64,000 nt of DNA from Salinispora cortesiana (GTDB taxonomy: Bacteria > Actinomycetota > Actinomycetes > Mycobacteriales > Micromonosporaceae): the NCBI RefSeq assembly GCF_000484695.1, contig NZ_AXVR01000013.1, positions 34,451 to 98,450 of the forward strand, written 5' to 3'. Shown one piece after another: positions 1 to 7,966 of the stretch (the stretch's first letter is position 1; each line of letters starts with the position of its first letter). The notes beneath the pieces are model-generated. The model was not told where the DNA came from and did no database searches. It saw only the letters and a program-made list of their open reading frames with translations. The translations under genes and the position numbers were made by a program.

Positions 1-379
1 CGCCGATGTGGACCTCCTCGCCCTCCTCGCCGCCGACCTGCCGCTGCTCACCCGGGACGCGGTCCGAGCACTACTGGACCAGCTCGACGGTGAGCAGGGC
101 GGGGGCCAGCCGGCGGTGGGTCCCGGCGGGATGGACGGGGTGTGTTTTGTGGATGACGCCGGGCGGCGGCAGCCACTCTGCGGGGTGTGGCGGGTCGCCC
201 CGCTGCGGGCCGCGTTCACCCGGCTGGTCACCCAGCGTCCCCTGGCCGGGGCGTCACTGCGGGCGCTGCTGCACGGGTTGGCCGTACGCGAGATGCCGTG
301 GCGTGGAGAAGGCCCCCCACCATGGTTTGACTGTGACACTGACGAGGACTTACGCCGGGCAGAGGAGTGGGTGCGATGA
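1..379 (+). CDS. mobA: MobA-like molybdenum cofactor guanylyltransferase, 5' end outside window
   Basis: The frame is open from the left edge, in phase with position 2, to a TGA at 377-379, so only about the last 125 residues are seen. It begins in a segment reading AADLPLL, matching the metal-binding Asp region of MobA-type NTP transferases, and ends with a typical short helical tail. MobA joins GMP to molybdopterin in the cytoplasm. The stop overlaps the start of a DUF6457 gene, a common partner of mobA in actinobacteria, which supports the call. The substrate-binding N-terminus lies outside the window, so another NTP-transferase specificity cannot be excluded. Confidence 0.72.
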   Translation, partial: ADVDLLALLAADLPLLTRDAVRALLDQLDGEQGGGQPAVGPGGMDGVCFVDDAGRRQPLCGVWRVAPLRAAFTRLVTQRPLAGASLRALLHGLAVREMPWRGEGPPPWFDCDTDEDLRRAEEWVR

Positions 380-669
380 CTTCGATGGACGACTGGGTGA
401 CGGCGGTCTGCACCGAGCTCGGCCTTGACCCGGCTCGGGTGCCGGTGCCAGCGGTGCTCGACCTGACCCGGGAGGTGGCGCATCAGGTGTTGCGCCCCGG
501 CGCGCCGGTCGCCGCCTACCTGGTGGGGGTCGCGGTCGGCGGGGGCGCGGAGCCGAGCGTCGCCGCGGCCCGGATCCAACAGTTGGCCGCCGACTGGCCG
601 ATCGAGCTGGGTGTGGCGGGTGAGCCCGGAACTCCGAACGACCAGGCCCACCCGCCGGGCCAGAGCTGA
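376..669 (+). CDS. DUF6457 domain protein, MobA partner
   Basis: Small acidic, mostly helical protein of 97 residues with no membrane segment. The ATG at 376 overlaps the mobA stop (ATGA), so translation is probably coupled, and a GAGGAG at 362-367 sits at ribosome-binding distance. A GTG at 367 would add three residues. The sequence resembles the DUF6457 family, usually encoded beside molybdopterin guanylyltransferase; its biochemical role is unknown. A part in molybdenum cofactor maturation is inferred from this pairing only. The gene ends one base before the convergent beta-propeller gene, with no room for a terminator. Confidence 0.65.
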   Translation: MTSMDDWVTAVCTELGLDPARVPVPAVLDLTREVAHQVLRPGAPVAAYLVGVAVGGGAEPSVAAARIQQLAADWPIELGVAGEPGTPNDQAHPPGQS

Positions 670-2625
670 TCAGCTGTTTGGCAGCCAGGCCAGGCTCTGC
701 CCGGTCGTCGGGTTGATGGCCCGCAGGCCCGCGTCCGACACCGTCCAGAGGGTGTCACCGACGAGTAGCGAACGGGTGATGAACCCACCCGGGTGGGTCA
801 CCTCGCCCTGGTCGGTGAGGGTGTCCCCGGAGACCCGCAACAGACGCAGGCCGGCATTGACCGGGACGGCGAGTAGCCCGGTGCTCGGGTCGTACCGGAA
901 AGCGTGCGGGTCGTGCTCGGCGGCGGACCAGGCGTCCGGGCGGTGCCAGCGATCCAACCGGAGCGGTTGGGCCGGTTCCCGGACATCGAAGAGCGAGACC
1001 TGGACCCCCTCCGCACGTCCGTCGAGGTCGGCCTCCTGCCCGATACCGAGCAGCCGGCCGTCCGCGACCGGGTGTAGGTACGCCGAGTAGCCGGTGATCT
1101 TCAGCTCCCCGGTGACCCGGGGGGCGGCGTGGTCGCTCAGGTCGAGCGCGTAGAGCGGGTCGGTCTGCCGGAACGTCACCACGTACGCGGTGTCACCGAG
1201 GTAGCGCACCGAATAGATTCGCTCCCCCGGGCCCAGGCCAGTGACCGAACCGGTCCGGGTCAGCACCTCGCCCTGTCGACGCAGCACGTGGACGCCGGAC
1301 TCCGAGCTGCGCTCGTCCTGGCGCGGGATGGTGGTGGCCTCCCGGCTCGTGGTGGTGGCGTCCTGGCCCGTGGTGGCGGTGAGCTGGCCCGTGGTGGTGG
1401 TGGCGACGCGTAGGTGGCCCTGCCACTGGGACAGGGCGTACTGGTTGATCAGCCGGCCGGGCACCGTGCCGGCGGCGACGTACCGCGGGCGGCCGGCGGC
1501 GGTGGTGTCGAACTGGTAGATGTCGGTGACCGACGTGCCGGTCTGGTCGGGCCACCGGCCCGGAGTGGGCGGTGCCGCCAGCTGTCGCTGGCCGGCCAGG
1601 TAGAGGCTGTCGCCGGTGCTGTAGACGGTGTCCGCGGCGGCGGCCACGCTGACCGGGTCGCCGTCGGTGAGTCGGTCAGCGGTGAGGTCGAAGCTGAGCA
1701 CGGTCAGCACGGCGGAGCCGGTGCCGGTCTGTGGGCGGCTGAGTCGGTCGCAGTCAACCCGACCGCTTCCGTGCTCCGCTCCGGCTGACCACTCGTAGGC
1801 CGGCAGCCACGCCTCAATGCCCGCGTCGGCCACCGCGGCCCGGTTCGCCTCCTCACGGGTCGCATCGTCGGCGGTGGCGGGCAGCTCCGGGAAGGTCACC
1901 TGGGGGTGGGACTGGACCACCACCCGGACCGTGCTCCCGGTCTGTCGGGCGTCAAGGGTGCGACCGTTGATTTCGTACGTGCTGAGCAGCCGGGGTGGGC
2001 CGCTCAGGTCGACCAGGCGGAACCGGGTCGCGGTGGGCGGGCTCGATCCGGGTGGCGGAGCGATGTCCTCGCGACCGGGGCCGAACGCGGGGAGGACCAT
2101 CGGTGCCGCGTCGGTGAGGACCACCGCGTGATCGCCGTACAGGAGCAGGTCGTGCTGGGCCCAGTGGCGCTGGTCGGGGCCATCGTTGAGGTCCAGTCGC
2201 CCGGTGAAGCGGTTGGTGGTGGGGTCGACGACCCGGAGCACGCCCTGGCTGATGGTGACGATCCGCTGCCCGTCGGTCTTGACCAGGTCCGGTTCGTCAA
2301 CGCCGGGCTCGTACCCATTGGTGAGCGAGTGTTCCCCGGCCGGCTTCGACTCGGCGGTGGCGCTGGCGGCGTCTAGTAATTCCAGTCCGACTCGTTGCTG
2401 GGGCGCGCTGTTGGCGAGCCCCCACGGGTGGACCTCGGCCGCGGTCGCGGCGCGCAGTTCGGTCAGCGCGTCGGCGCAGGAGTCGAAGGAGACCAGCTGT
2501 AGTGGCGACTCGGGTCCGGCTGGTGGCGTCTTCGGCGCCGGTGACCGGGTCGCGGCGACGCTGCCCGCGAGCAGGAGGAGCGCGAGCAGCCCACCCGCGA
2601 CAAGAGTGGGACGGCGTGATGTCAT
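670..2625 (-). CDS. secreted beta-propeller domain protein
   Basis: 651 residues. Residues 1-26 form a Sec-type signal peptide (basic start, Leu/Ala-rich core, AxA-like cleavage region), followed by a Pro-rich linker. The rest is all-beta, with repeated blade-like segments containing D-x-S/T and W/Y positions, matching the actinobacterial family annotated as secreted protein with C-terminal beta-propeller. Around residues 405-438 lies a Thr-rich low-complexity insert encoded by imperfect repeats (about 1310-1410). No catalytic motif is evident. It is likely an extracellular or cell-wall protein whose ligand is unknown. It is transcribed toward the mobA pair and stands alone. Confidence 0.7.
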   Translation of the reverse strand: MTSRRPTLVAGGLLALLLLAGSVAATRSPAPKTPPAGPESPLQLVSFDSCADALTELRAATAAEVHPWGLANSAPQQRVGLELLDAASATAESKPAGEHSLTNGYEPGVDEPDLVKTDGQRIVTISQGVLRVVDPTTNRFTGRLDLNDGPDQRHWAQHDLLLYGDHAVVLTDAAPMVLPAFGPGREDIAPPPGSSPPTATRFRLVDLSGPPRLLSTYEINGRTLDARQTGSTVRVVVQSHPQVTFPELPATADDATREEANRAAVADAGIEAWLPAYEWSAGAEHGSGRVDCDRLSRPQTGTGSAVLTVLSFDLTADRLTDGDPVSVAAAADTVYSTGDSLYLAGQRQLAAPPTPGRWPDQTGTSVTDIYQFDTTAAGRPRYVAAGTVPGRLINQYALSQWQGHLRVATTTTGQLTATTGQDATTTSREATTIPRQDERSSESGVHVLRRQGEVLTRTGSVTGLGPGERIYSVRYLGDTAYVVTFRQTDPLYALDLSDHAAPRVTGELKITGYSAYLHPVADGRLLGIGQEADLDGRAEGVQVSLFDVREPAQPLRLDRWHRPDAWSAAEHDPHAFRYDPSTGLLAVPVNAGLRLLRVSGDTLTDQGEVTHPGGFITRSLLVGDTLWTVSDAGLRAINPTTGQSLAWLPNS

Positions 2626-2732
2626 GCCCCTTCCGACGCCGCCAGCCGGCCCGTGGTTCCCGTGCGGCTCGCTGTCGTGGCTCTCCCGCGGGGTGGCGGT
2701 CCCGGGACGGCTGGGAGCAGCGGCGACGGTGA

Positions 2733-3188
2733 TCAGTCGGAGGGGCCGACGCCGGGGGACTCGACCAGCCGGGAGAGCACGATGGTGCTGCGGGTGGAGG
2801 TAACAAAGGATTCGGCTCGTAGGCGTTCCAGTGCGGCCTCGAGGTGGGCGATGTCGGCCGCGCGCAGGTGGACGAGGGCGTCCGCCTCGCCCGAGACGGT
2901 GTAGGCCCCGACGACCTCGGGGTGCCGCCGGGCGGCGACACCGATCTGCGGTGGCGTGGTCCGACCGGCGCAGAACAGCTCGACGAACGCCTCGGTGGTC
3001 CAGCCGACCGCGGCCGGGTCAACGACGGCGGTGAATCCGCGGATGACCCCGGTCGCGCGAAGTCGGTCAACCCGTCGCTTCACCGCCGGGGCGGACAGGG
3101 AAACCCGCTGTCCGATCTCGGCGTACGACGCACGGGCGTCGGCGACGAGCAGCGCAATGATTCGCTGATCCACTGCGTCTATCTGCAA
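2733..3188 (-). CDS. Lrp/AsnC family transcriptional regulator
   Basis: 151 residues from a TTG at 3188, chosen because a strong AGGAGG lies seven bases upstream; this gives the normal family length. Residues 1-55 are the AsnC-type winged helix (DAVDQRIIALLVADAR, then SYAEIG and SAPAVKRRVDRL), and residues 65-140 the RAM/ACT-like ligand-binding domain (GEADALVHLRAADI). Members bind DNA as octamers or dimers and respond to amino acids. It is divergent from dimethylarginine dimethylaminohydrolase, so control of arginine-derivative use is the natural inference. In other actinobacteria this pair also sits with ornithine aminotransferase; none is present here. Confidence 0.85.
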   Translation of the reverse strand: MQIDAVDQRIIALLVADARASYAEIGQRVSLSAPAVKRRVDRLRATGVIRGFTAVVDPAAVGWTTEAFVELFCAGRTTPPQIGVAARRHPEVVGAYTVSGEADALVHLRAADIAHLEAALERLRAESFVTSTRSTIVLSRLVESPGVGPSD

Positions 3189-3255
3189 TGTTCTGCCTCC
3201 TGGAAGCAATATTTGCGGCTGGAACCGCTGTAAAACGATACCTACCTTGGTAATC
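3189..3255. promoter_or_regulatory. divergent control region between lrp-type gene and ddaH
   Basis: This 67-bp gap serves both genes and is A/T-richer than its surroundings. It contains GCAATATTTGC at 3206-3216, with arms GCAA and TTGC around TAT, a plausible AsnC/Lrp half-site. Binding by the adjacent regulator is inferred from position; no site is proven. Confidence 0.45.
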
Positions 3256-4080
3256 GTGAACCAGCAGCGAGTGCCGCGAAAGCGGACATATCTCATGTGC
3301 CCGCCCAAACACTTCACGGTCGAGTACGCGATCAACCCGTGGATGGATGTCACCGCCGCGGTTGACGTGGAGTTGGCGGTCAAGCAGTGGGACCGGCTGC
3401 GGGAGACGCTGGTTGGGCTCGGCCACAACGTGCGCCTGCTGACCCCCGAGCCGGGGCTACCCGACATGGTCTACGCGGCCAACGGCGCCTTCGTCGTCGA
3501 TGGCACCGTCTACGGCGCGCAGTACAAGCATGCGCAGCGGAGCGCCGAGGCCGCGGCCCATCGCGCCTTCTACCAGTCCCACGGCTGGCACTTCATCGCC
3601 CCGACCGCCACCAATGAGGGCGAGGGTGACTTCGCGTACCTGCCGGCGGCGCACGGTGGTCTCGTCCTGGCTGGTTACGGCTTCCGGACCGAGCCCGCCG
3701 CCCACGCCGAGGCGCAGGAGGCGTTGGGCCGACCGGTGGTCTCGGTGCGGTTGGTCGATCCCCGCTTCTATCACCTGGACGTGGCACTGGCCTCGATCGA
3801 CGACAGCAACATCGCCTACTACCCGGGCGCCTTCTCCGCCGCCAGCCAGAAGGTTCTGGCGCAGCTCTTTCCAGCAGCTGTCGTCGCCGATGACGCCGAC
3901 GCCCTCGCGTTCGGTCTGAATCTGGTCAGCGATGGGCGCAACGTCGTCCTGAACAGCGAGGCGACCGGCCTCGCCGACAAGCTGGCAGCCGCCGGTTACC
4001 AGCCGGTGCCCGTGGCGCTGGCCGAGTTACGCAAGGGTGGCGGCAGCGTGAAGTGCTGCATCGCCGAGTTGCGCCACTAG
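3256..4080 (+). CDS. ddaH: dimethylarginine dimethylaminohydrolase
   Basis: 274 residues from GTG 3256 (a TTG at 3247 is in frame and possible; neither has a clear ribosome-binding site). The protein is of the amidinotransferase/DDAH beta-alpha propeller fold. Visible signatures are an early CPPKHF-x-VEYAINPWM, PDMVYAANGAF, GEGDF, the FYHLDV histidine segment, and a C-terminal GGGSVKCCIAELRH carrying the catalytic cysteine. The enzyme hydrolyses N-omega-methylated arginines to citrulline and methylamines; some bacterial relatives act on other guanidino compounds. It is divergent from an Lrp/AsnC regulator that probably controls it. Function is confident at family level; the exact substrate is inferred. 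Confidence 0.85.
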   Translation: MNQQRVPRKRTYLMCPPKHFTVEYAINPWMDVTAAVDVELAVKQWDRLRETLVGLGHNVRLLTPEPGLPDMVYAANGAFVVDGTVYGAQYKHAQRSAEAAAHRAFYQSHGWHFIAPTATNEGEGDFAYLPAAHGGLVLAGYGFRTEPAAHAEAQEALGRPVVSVRLVDPRFYHLDVALASIDDSNIAYYPGAFSAASQKVLAQLFPAAVVADDADALAFGLNLVSDGRNVVLNSEATGLADKLAAAGYQPVPVALAELRKGGGSVKCCIAELRH

Positions 4081-4092
4081 CGCCCGTTGTCG

Positions 4093-4142
4093 AGCGGCGT
4101 GGCGCCGGCCCGGTGGCGAGAGTGGATCGGCGCCGCCCCGCT
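4093..4142. terminator. hairpin between convergent ddaH and binding-protein genes
   Basis: Arms 4093-4107 and 4128-4142 pair over 15 positions with two mismatches around a 20-nt loop. It lies exactly between two convergent stops (4080 and 4142), as expected of a bidirectional GC-rich terminator. No U-tract follows, which is usual in this group. Confidence 0.5.
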
Positions 4143-5341
4143 CAGCCGAGCGTGGCCAGCTCGGTCAAGAGCACATTGGAGAGGAGCTGGCCGTCGAGCT
4201 GGACCTCTCGGAGGTACCACCGTTGCTGCGGGGTGCGCGGCTGGTTGAACTGCCACACCCCGCGGGGGCTGTCAACCCGGCCGATCTTGCCGAGCGCGAG
4301 GTTCACCTCCGACGGGGTGGGTGACGCGCCAGCACGCCGGATCGCCTGGTTGAGGACGTGCGCCGCATCGTAGGACGCCGTCGCGTACGCGGTCGGCGAG
4401 GTGCCGTGCTTCTTGCGGTACGCCGAGGCGAAGAGCCGGTTGGCGGCGTTGTTGAGGTCGGGGGAGTAGTTCAGGGCGGTCTGGATGCCGAGAACATCGG
4501 TCTTGTCCTTGAAGCTCGCCAGGACGTTGCCCTCGGTCAGGAAGCCCGGGGCGTAGATGGGGCCGGTGTACCCCTCCGCGCGGAGCTGTTTGAGGAACTC
4601 CACGGCGGCGGTGCCGGCGAAGAAGCAGAAGACGCCGTCCGGCTCACGCTTGAGCGCGGTGGCGATATCACGCCGGTAGGCGTTCTTGCCCGGGGTGCCG
4701 GAGATCTCCTGCGTCCAGGTAACCGGATCTTCGATCCGGGGATCGGACTTACCGAACTCCTGCTGGAAGCCCCGGAGTACGTCCTTGCTGGCCGGGGAGT
4801 CCGGCATGATGATCGACAGCCGCTCCGACGGATCGAGCGCCTTCTTCAGGTGGCGGCCGAGGGCCCGACCGGCCTCGTCCAGCACGTACGACGTGCGCCA
4901 GATGTAGACGACGCTCTGCAGGCTGCTGGGGGAGGCGTTGGAACCGATCAGCGGCACCTGGGCCTGCTCCACCGTGTCCCGGATGCCGAGCATGACGGCC
5001 GAGCCGACCACGCCGGTGAGGGCCAGCACTCCCTGCTTGAGCAGCTTCTCAACCGCGGCCTGGCCGGACTTCGCATCGTTGCCCTCATCGGCGGTGACCA
5101 ACTCGGTCGGGTGTCCGCCGAGCTGCTCCTCGTTGAGATCCAGGAAGAGTTGGAAGCCGTTGGCCACCTCGGTCCCGACGTCGACGAGATCACCGGTCTG
5201 CGGTATGAGCATGCCGATCTTGATGGGACTCAGCGGAGCCGCGGCGTCGGACGCACTGCTGTTGTTGCATCCCGTCACGAGTCCGGCCGTGCCCAGCGCC
5301 GCCAACAGCTGTAGGGCACGCCTGCGGTTCACCTGTGTCAC
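4142..5341 (-). CDS. branched-chain amino-acid-type ABC substrate-binding lipoprotein
   Basis: 399 residues from GTG 5341, preceded by GGAAAGGGA. The N-terminus NRRRALQLLAALG resembles a Tat signal and is followed by the lipobox LVTGC, with Cys 25 as the lipidated residue. The mature part is a two-lobed type I periplasmic-binding fold of the LivJ/LivK family (IKIGMLIPQTGDLVDVG, then GVVGSAVMLGIRD). Such proteins deliver amino acids or similar small molecules to a Liv-type permease. No permease or ATPase gene is nearby, so it is an orphan here and may act as a sensor or use a distant transporter. The family call is firm, the ligand unknown. Confidence 0.8.
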   Translation of the reverse strand: MTQVNRRRALQLLAALGTAGLVTGCNNSSASDAAAPLSPIKIGMLIPQTGDLVDVGTEVANGFQLFLDLNEEQLGGHPTELVTADEGNDAKSGQAAVEKLLKQGVLALTGVVGSAVMLGIRDTVEQAQVPLIGSNASPSSLQSVVYIWRTSYVLDEAGRALGRHLKKALDPSERLSIIMPDSPASKDVLRGFQQEFGKSDPRIEDPVTWTQEISGTPGKNAYRRDIATALKREPDGVFCFFAGTAAVEFLKQLRAEGYTGPIYAPGFLTEGNVLASFKDKTDVLGIQTALNYSPDLNNAANRLFASAYRKKHGTSPTAYATASYDAAHVLNQAIRRAGASPTPSEVNLALGKIGRVDSPRGVWQFNQPRTPQQRWYLREVQLDGQLLSNVLLTELATLG

Positions 5342-5418
5342 CGGGTCCCTTTCCAGCGTCGTGGCCGGGCGAATCCTGCCCATCCGGCGTGCTATCCCGC
5401 TCGGCAACGCTGCGTCAA

Positions 5419-6219
5419 CTAGCTCCTAGGTTTGGTGAGGGAGCGTAACGCGAGGACCACCTCCGGCCAAGCCGTCGATTTTGGGTCGATGAGGCCAAAG
5501 TGCTCGCAATGGGGCAGCTCAACCAGGTGGATGTTGCCGCCGGCGGCGTGCCCGGCCGTGACGAACTCTCGGCTCATCGCTACCGGCACCTGCTGGTCGA
5601 GGGCGCCGTGCATAACTACTGTCCGTGACTTTGGCGGTGGTAGCGAACGCGGATCACAGGCCGCGTAGCGGTCCGGCACCTCGGTCGGGCCGCCGCCGAG
5701 CAGTGCGGCCACCGCACCCGTGTCCAGATCCAGTCGGTAGGCCTCGGCCAGGTTCGCCACCGGGGCCAGGGCGAGGACCCCGCCGACCATGGCAGGTAGG
5801 GCAGCAGCTACGTAGAGCGCCAACTGCCCCCCTGCCGAGTGACCAATGAGGAGCGGCGGGCCGGCCGCCACCGCGCCGGGGAACGCCTCGGCCGCCAGCC
5901 GGGGCAGCTCGGACACCCCGGTCCGAACGTCGGCCATGGTTCCCGGCCAGCCACCACCGGGCTGCCCGGTCCGGCGGTACTCGACCTGCGCCACCGGGTA
6001 GCCGAGCCCGGCCAGCGCGGTCGCCAGCGGCGCGGTGTGCCGGCGGTCGTACTCCGCCCGCCAGAAGCCGCCGTGCACGACGATCACCAGCCGCTGGGCC
6101 GGCCCGGCACCGGTTGGCCGGCGCAGATCCGCGACCTGGTCCGGATGGGGGCCGTAGGCGACGGTGACGTCCGGGGCCGGCGCGGGACGGGTGAGTACGG
6201 AACGCGGGTCGCTGGACAT
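5419..6219 (-). CDS. alpha/beta hydrolase (esterase/dienelactone-hydrolase-like)
   Basis: 266 residues from ATG 6219. The core shows the oxyanion-hole segment VIVVHGGFWRAEYDRRHTAPLA near residues 45-65, the nucleophile elbow GHSAGGQLA, an acid-bearing HGALDQQVP, and a late HCEHFGLIDP supplying the catalytic His. This is a complete Ser-Asp-His set of the BD-FAE/carboxylesterase type. No signal peptide is seen, so it is cytoplasmic. The substrate cannot be read from sequence; an ester or N-formylkynurenine-like amide is typical of the family. It is followed by the binding-protein gene on the same strand, with 77 bp between. Confidence 0.8.
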   Translation of the reverse strand: MSSDPRSVLTRPAPAPDVTVAYGPHPDQVADLRRPTGAGPAQRLVIVVHGGFWRAEYDRRHTAPLATALAGLGYPVAQVEYRRTGQPGGGWPGTMADVRTGVSELPRLAAEAFPGAVAAGPPLLIGHSAGGQLALYVAAALPAMVGGVLALAPVANLAEAYRLDLDTGAVAALLGGGPTEVPDRYAACDPRSLPPPKSRTVVMHGALDQQVPVAMSREFVTAGHAAGGNIHLVELPHCEHFGLIDPKSTAWPEVVLALRSLTKPRS

Positions 6220-6307
6220 GCCGGTGACGGTAGCGGGTTGCCCCGATCGGCGCTGATCGTTGCTCCCGGGGGGCAACGCCGCCGGCGGCTGGGGAAAGAT
6301 GGGTGCC

Positions 6308-6916
6308 ATGACCGAAGCGCAGTCCGCAGGACAGAACGACGTGCAGGACCAGGCTGACGAGCAGGGCCAAGACGATACTGCTCGGACCGGCACGGTGGTG
6401 GTGGTGGGACCGGACGGCCGTCCAGTCGGCACGGTGCAGACCGAAGAGAGCCAGGAGGACCCGGCCCGCCTGGTTGAGCAGCCGGCCAAGGTGATGCGGA
6501 TCGGCAGCATGATCAAGCAGCTGTTGGAGGAGGTCAAGGCTGCCCCGCTGGACGACGCCAGCCGGCACCGGATGCGGGAGATCCACGAGCGGTCCATCGT
6601 GGAGCTTAAGGAGGGGCTCGCCCCCGAGCTGCGGGAAGAGCTGGAGCGCCTCGCCCTGCCCTTCACCGAGGAGAAGGCACCCAGCGAGAGCGAGTTGCGG
6701 ATCGCGCACGCGCAGCTTGTTGGCTGGCTGGAAGGGCTCTTCCACGGTATCCAGGCGGCCTTGGTCGCCCAGCAGATGGCGGCCCGGGTGCAGCTGGAGC
6801 AGATGCGCTCCGGTCGGCAGGCCCTCCCCAGCGGGGCGGGTGGAATCGCGCCCGGCATGCCCGGGATGGCGCAGTCGGCGGGCAGCGAGGGGCACAGCAC
6901 CGGTCAGTACCTCTGA
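6308..6916 (+). CDS. bpa: bacterial proteasome activator Bpa/PafE
   Basis: 202 residues from ATG 6308; GGAAAG at 6293-6298 is correctly spaced for it and too close for ATG 6299. The N-terminal 30 residues are Gln/Asp-rich and disordered. Residues about 55-165 form the DUF2587 helical bundle (VMRIGSMIKQLLEEVK, REIHERSIVELKEGL), and a Gly/Met-rich tail ends in GQYL. That C-terminal motif is the established 20S-docking element of mycobacterial Bpa, which opens the proteasome gate without ATP for damaged or disordered proteins. An intact GQYL implies that this genome has a 20S core. Monocistronic, convergent with a HAD gene. Confidence 0.92.
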   Translation: MTEAQSAGQNDVQDQADEQGQDDTARTGTVVVVGPDGRPVGTVQTEESQEDPARLVEQPAKVMRIGSMIKQLLEEVKAAPLDDASRHRMREIHERSIVELKEGLAPELREELERLALPFTEEKAPSESELRIAHAQLVGWLEGLFHGIQAALVAQQMAARVQLEQMRSGRQALPSGAGGIAPGMPGMAQSAGSEGHSTGQYL

Positions 6917-6921
6917 CCGGT

Positions 6922-6935
6922 GCGGCCCGGGCCGC
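6922..6935. terminator. palindrome between bpa and HAD gene
   Basis: A perfect 14-bp palindrome, GCGGCCCGGGCCGC, lies between convergent stops at 6916 and 6938. It can fold as a five-pair stem with a four-base loop. It is a short GC hairpin and only a candidate terminator. Confidence 0.35.
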
Positions 6936-6937
6936 TG

Positions 6938-7759
6938 TCAGCGGGTCAGCAGCCGGTCAAGGTAGACGGCGACCCCATCGTCGTCGTTGCGGAGGGTAGC
7001 TTCGTCGGCAGCAGCGTGCACCGCCGGGTGCGCGTTCGCAACCGCCACCCGGGCCCACCCTGCCCAGGAGAACATCGGCAGGTCGTTCGGCTGGTCACCG
7101 AAGACCAGAACCTCCGCCGGGTCCACGCCGAGCCGCTCGGCGACCACCCGGAGCCCGGTCGCCTTGTCCACGCCGGGCGGGCAGATCTCGATGAAGCCCA
7201 GGCCCGCCTGGGTGAGCGAGGCGGCGTGCGGTGGGATGATTCGCTGGGCCGCCGTCAACAGCTCGTCCGTGTGGTGGTCGGCGGTCCGGGCGAAGGCCTT
7301 GATCACGTTGCCGGAGAGGCATTCGGCCCGGCTGCGCGCCTCGAACAGGTCCGGGTACGGCCAACTCGCGTGGTAGTCCCCCCACAGCGGCGCGTTGGGT
7401 TCGTCGGACGACTCCACCATGACGGTCAGCGGGCCGACCGCTGCCTCCAGCTCGGTCAGCAGCTCCGCCAGCACCGCACCGGAGAGCCACTCGTCGCGGA
7501 GCACCAACGGCCCGTCCGGGTCGCTCTGGTCCACCACCCGGCCGCCGTTGGCCATTACCAGGAAGTCGGCGGCGCGGATGTCGTTGCGGGTCAGCTCGGT
7601 CAGCCGTGGTCCGCGACCGGTGGCACCGACCATCGGAATGCCGGCGGTGCGCATCCGGTCGAGCACCTCGTGCGTGTACGCGGAGACGGTGTTGTCGCTG
7701 CGGACGAGCGTCCCGTCCAGGTCGGTGGCGATCAACTTCGGTAATCCCGGGCGGACCAT
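6938..7759 (-). CDS. HAD superfamily hydrolase, Cof type
   Basis: 273 residues. Motif I is DLDGTLV at residues 13-19 (nucleophile Asp 13, acid/base Asp 15). GATGR corresponds to motif II, a Lys in the cap-to-core region to motif III, and GDQPNDLPMF to motif IV. The long C2B-type cap between about residues 85 and 185 places it in the Cof/sugar-phosphatase group (HAD-IIB). Such enzymes dephosphorylate sugar phosphates, FMN or similar small metabolites in the cytoplasm. The substrate is not predictable. It starts with an ATG preceded by GAAGGAGG. No operon partner. Confidence 0.85.
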   Translation of the reverse strand: MVRPGLPKLIATDLDGTLVRSDNTVSAYTHEVLDRMRTAGIPMVGATGRGPRLTELTRNDIRAADFLVMANGGRVVDQSDPDGPLVLRDEWLSGAVLAELLTELEAAVGPLTVMVESSDEPNAPLWGDYHASWPYPDLFEARSRAECLSGNVIKAFARTADHHTDELLTAAQRIIPPHAASLTQAGLGFIEICPPGVDKATGLRVVAERLGVDPAEVLVFGDQPNDLPMFSWAGWARVAVANAHPAVHAAADEATLRNDDDGVAVYLDRLLTR

Positions 7760-7966
7760 GGCTCCTCCTTCGCCCGCCGCCGTCGCGGCCAGTCGTCACA
7801 GTTGTGTGTGACCCGGCGTTACGGCGGGCAGCAACCGTACCTCGCGGAGGCAGTCGTAACCATGGCTAACCGGTGAATCTGGTGCCAACGGGTGGCATGG
7901 CGGCAGCGTTGCGGCCAGTGGTCGGGCAAGCCGGAGGGTGGTGCCCGGTGGCCCGGCTCGGCTCGA

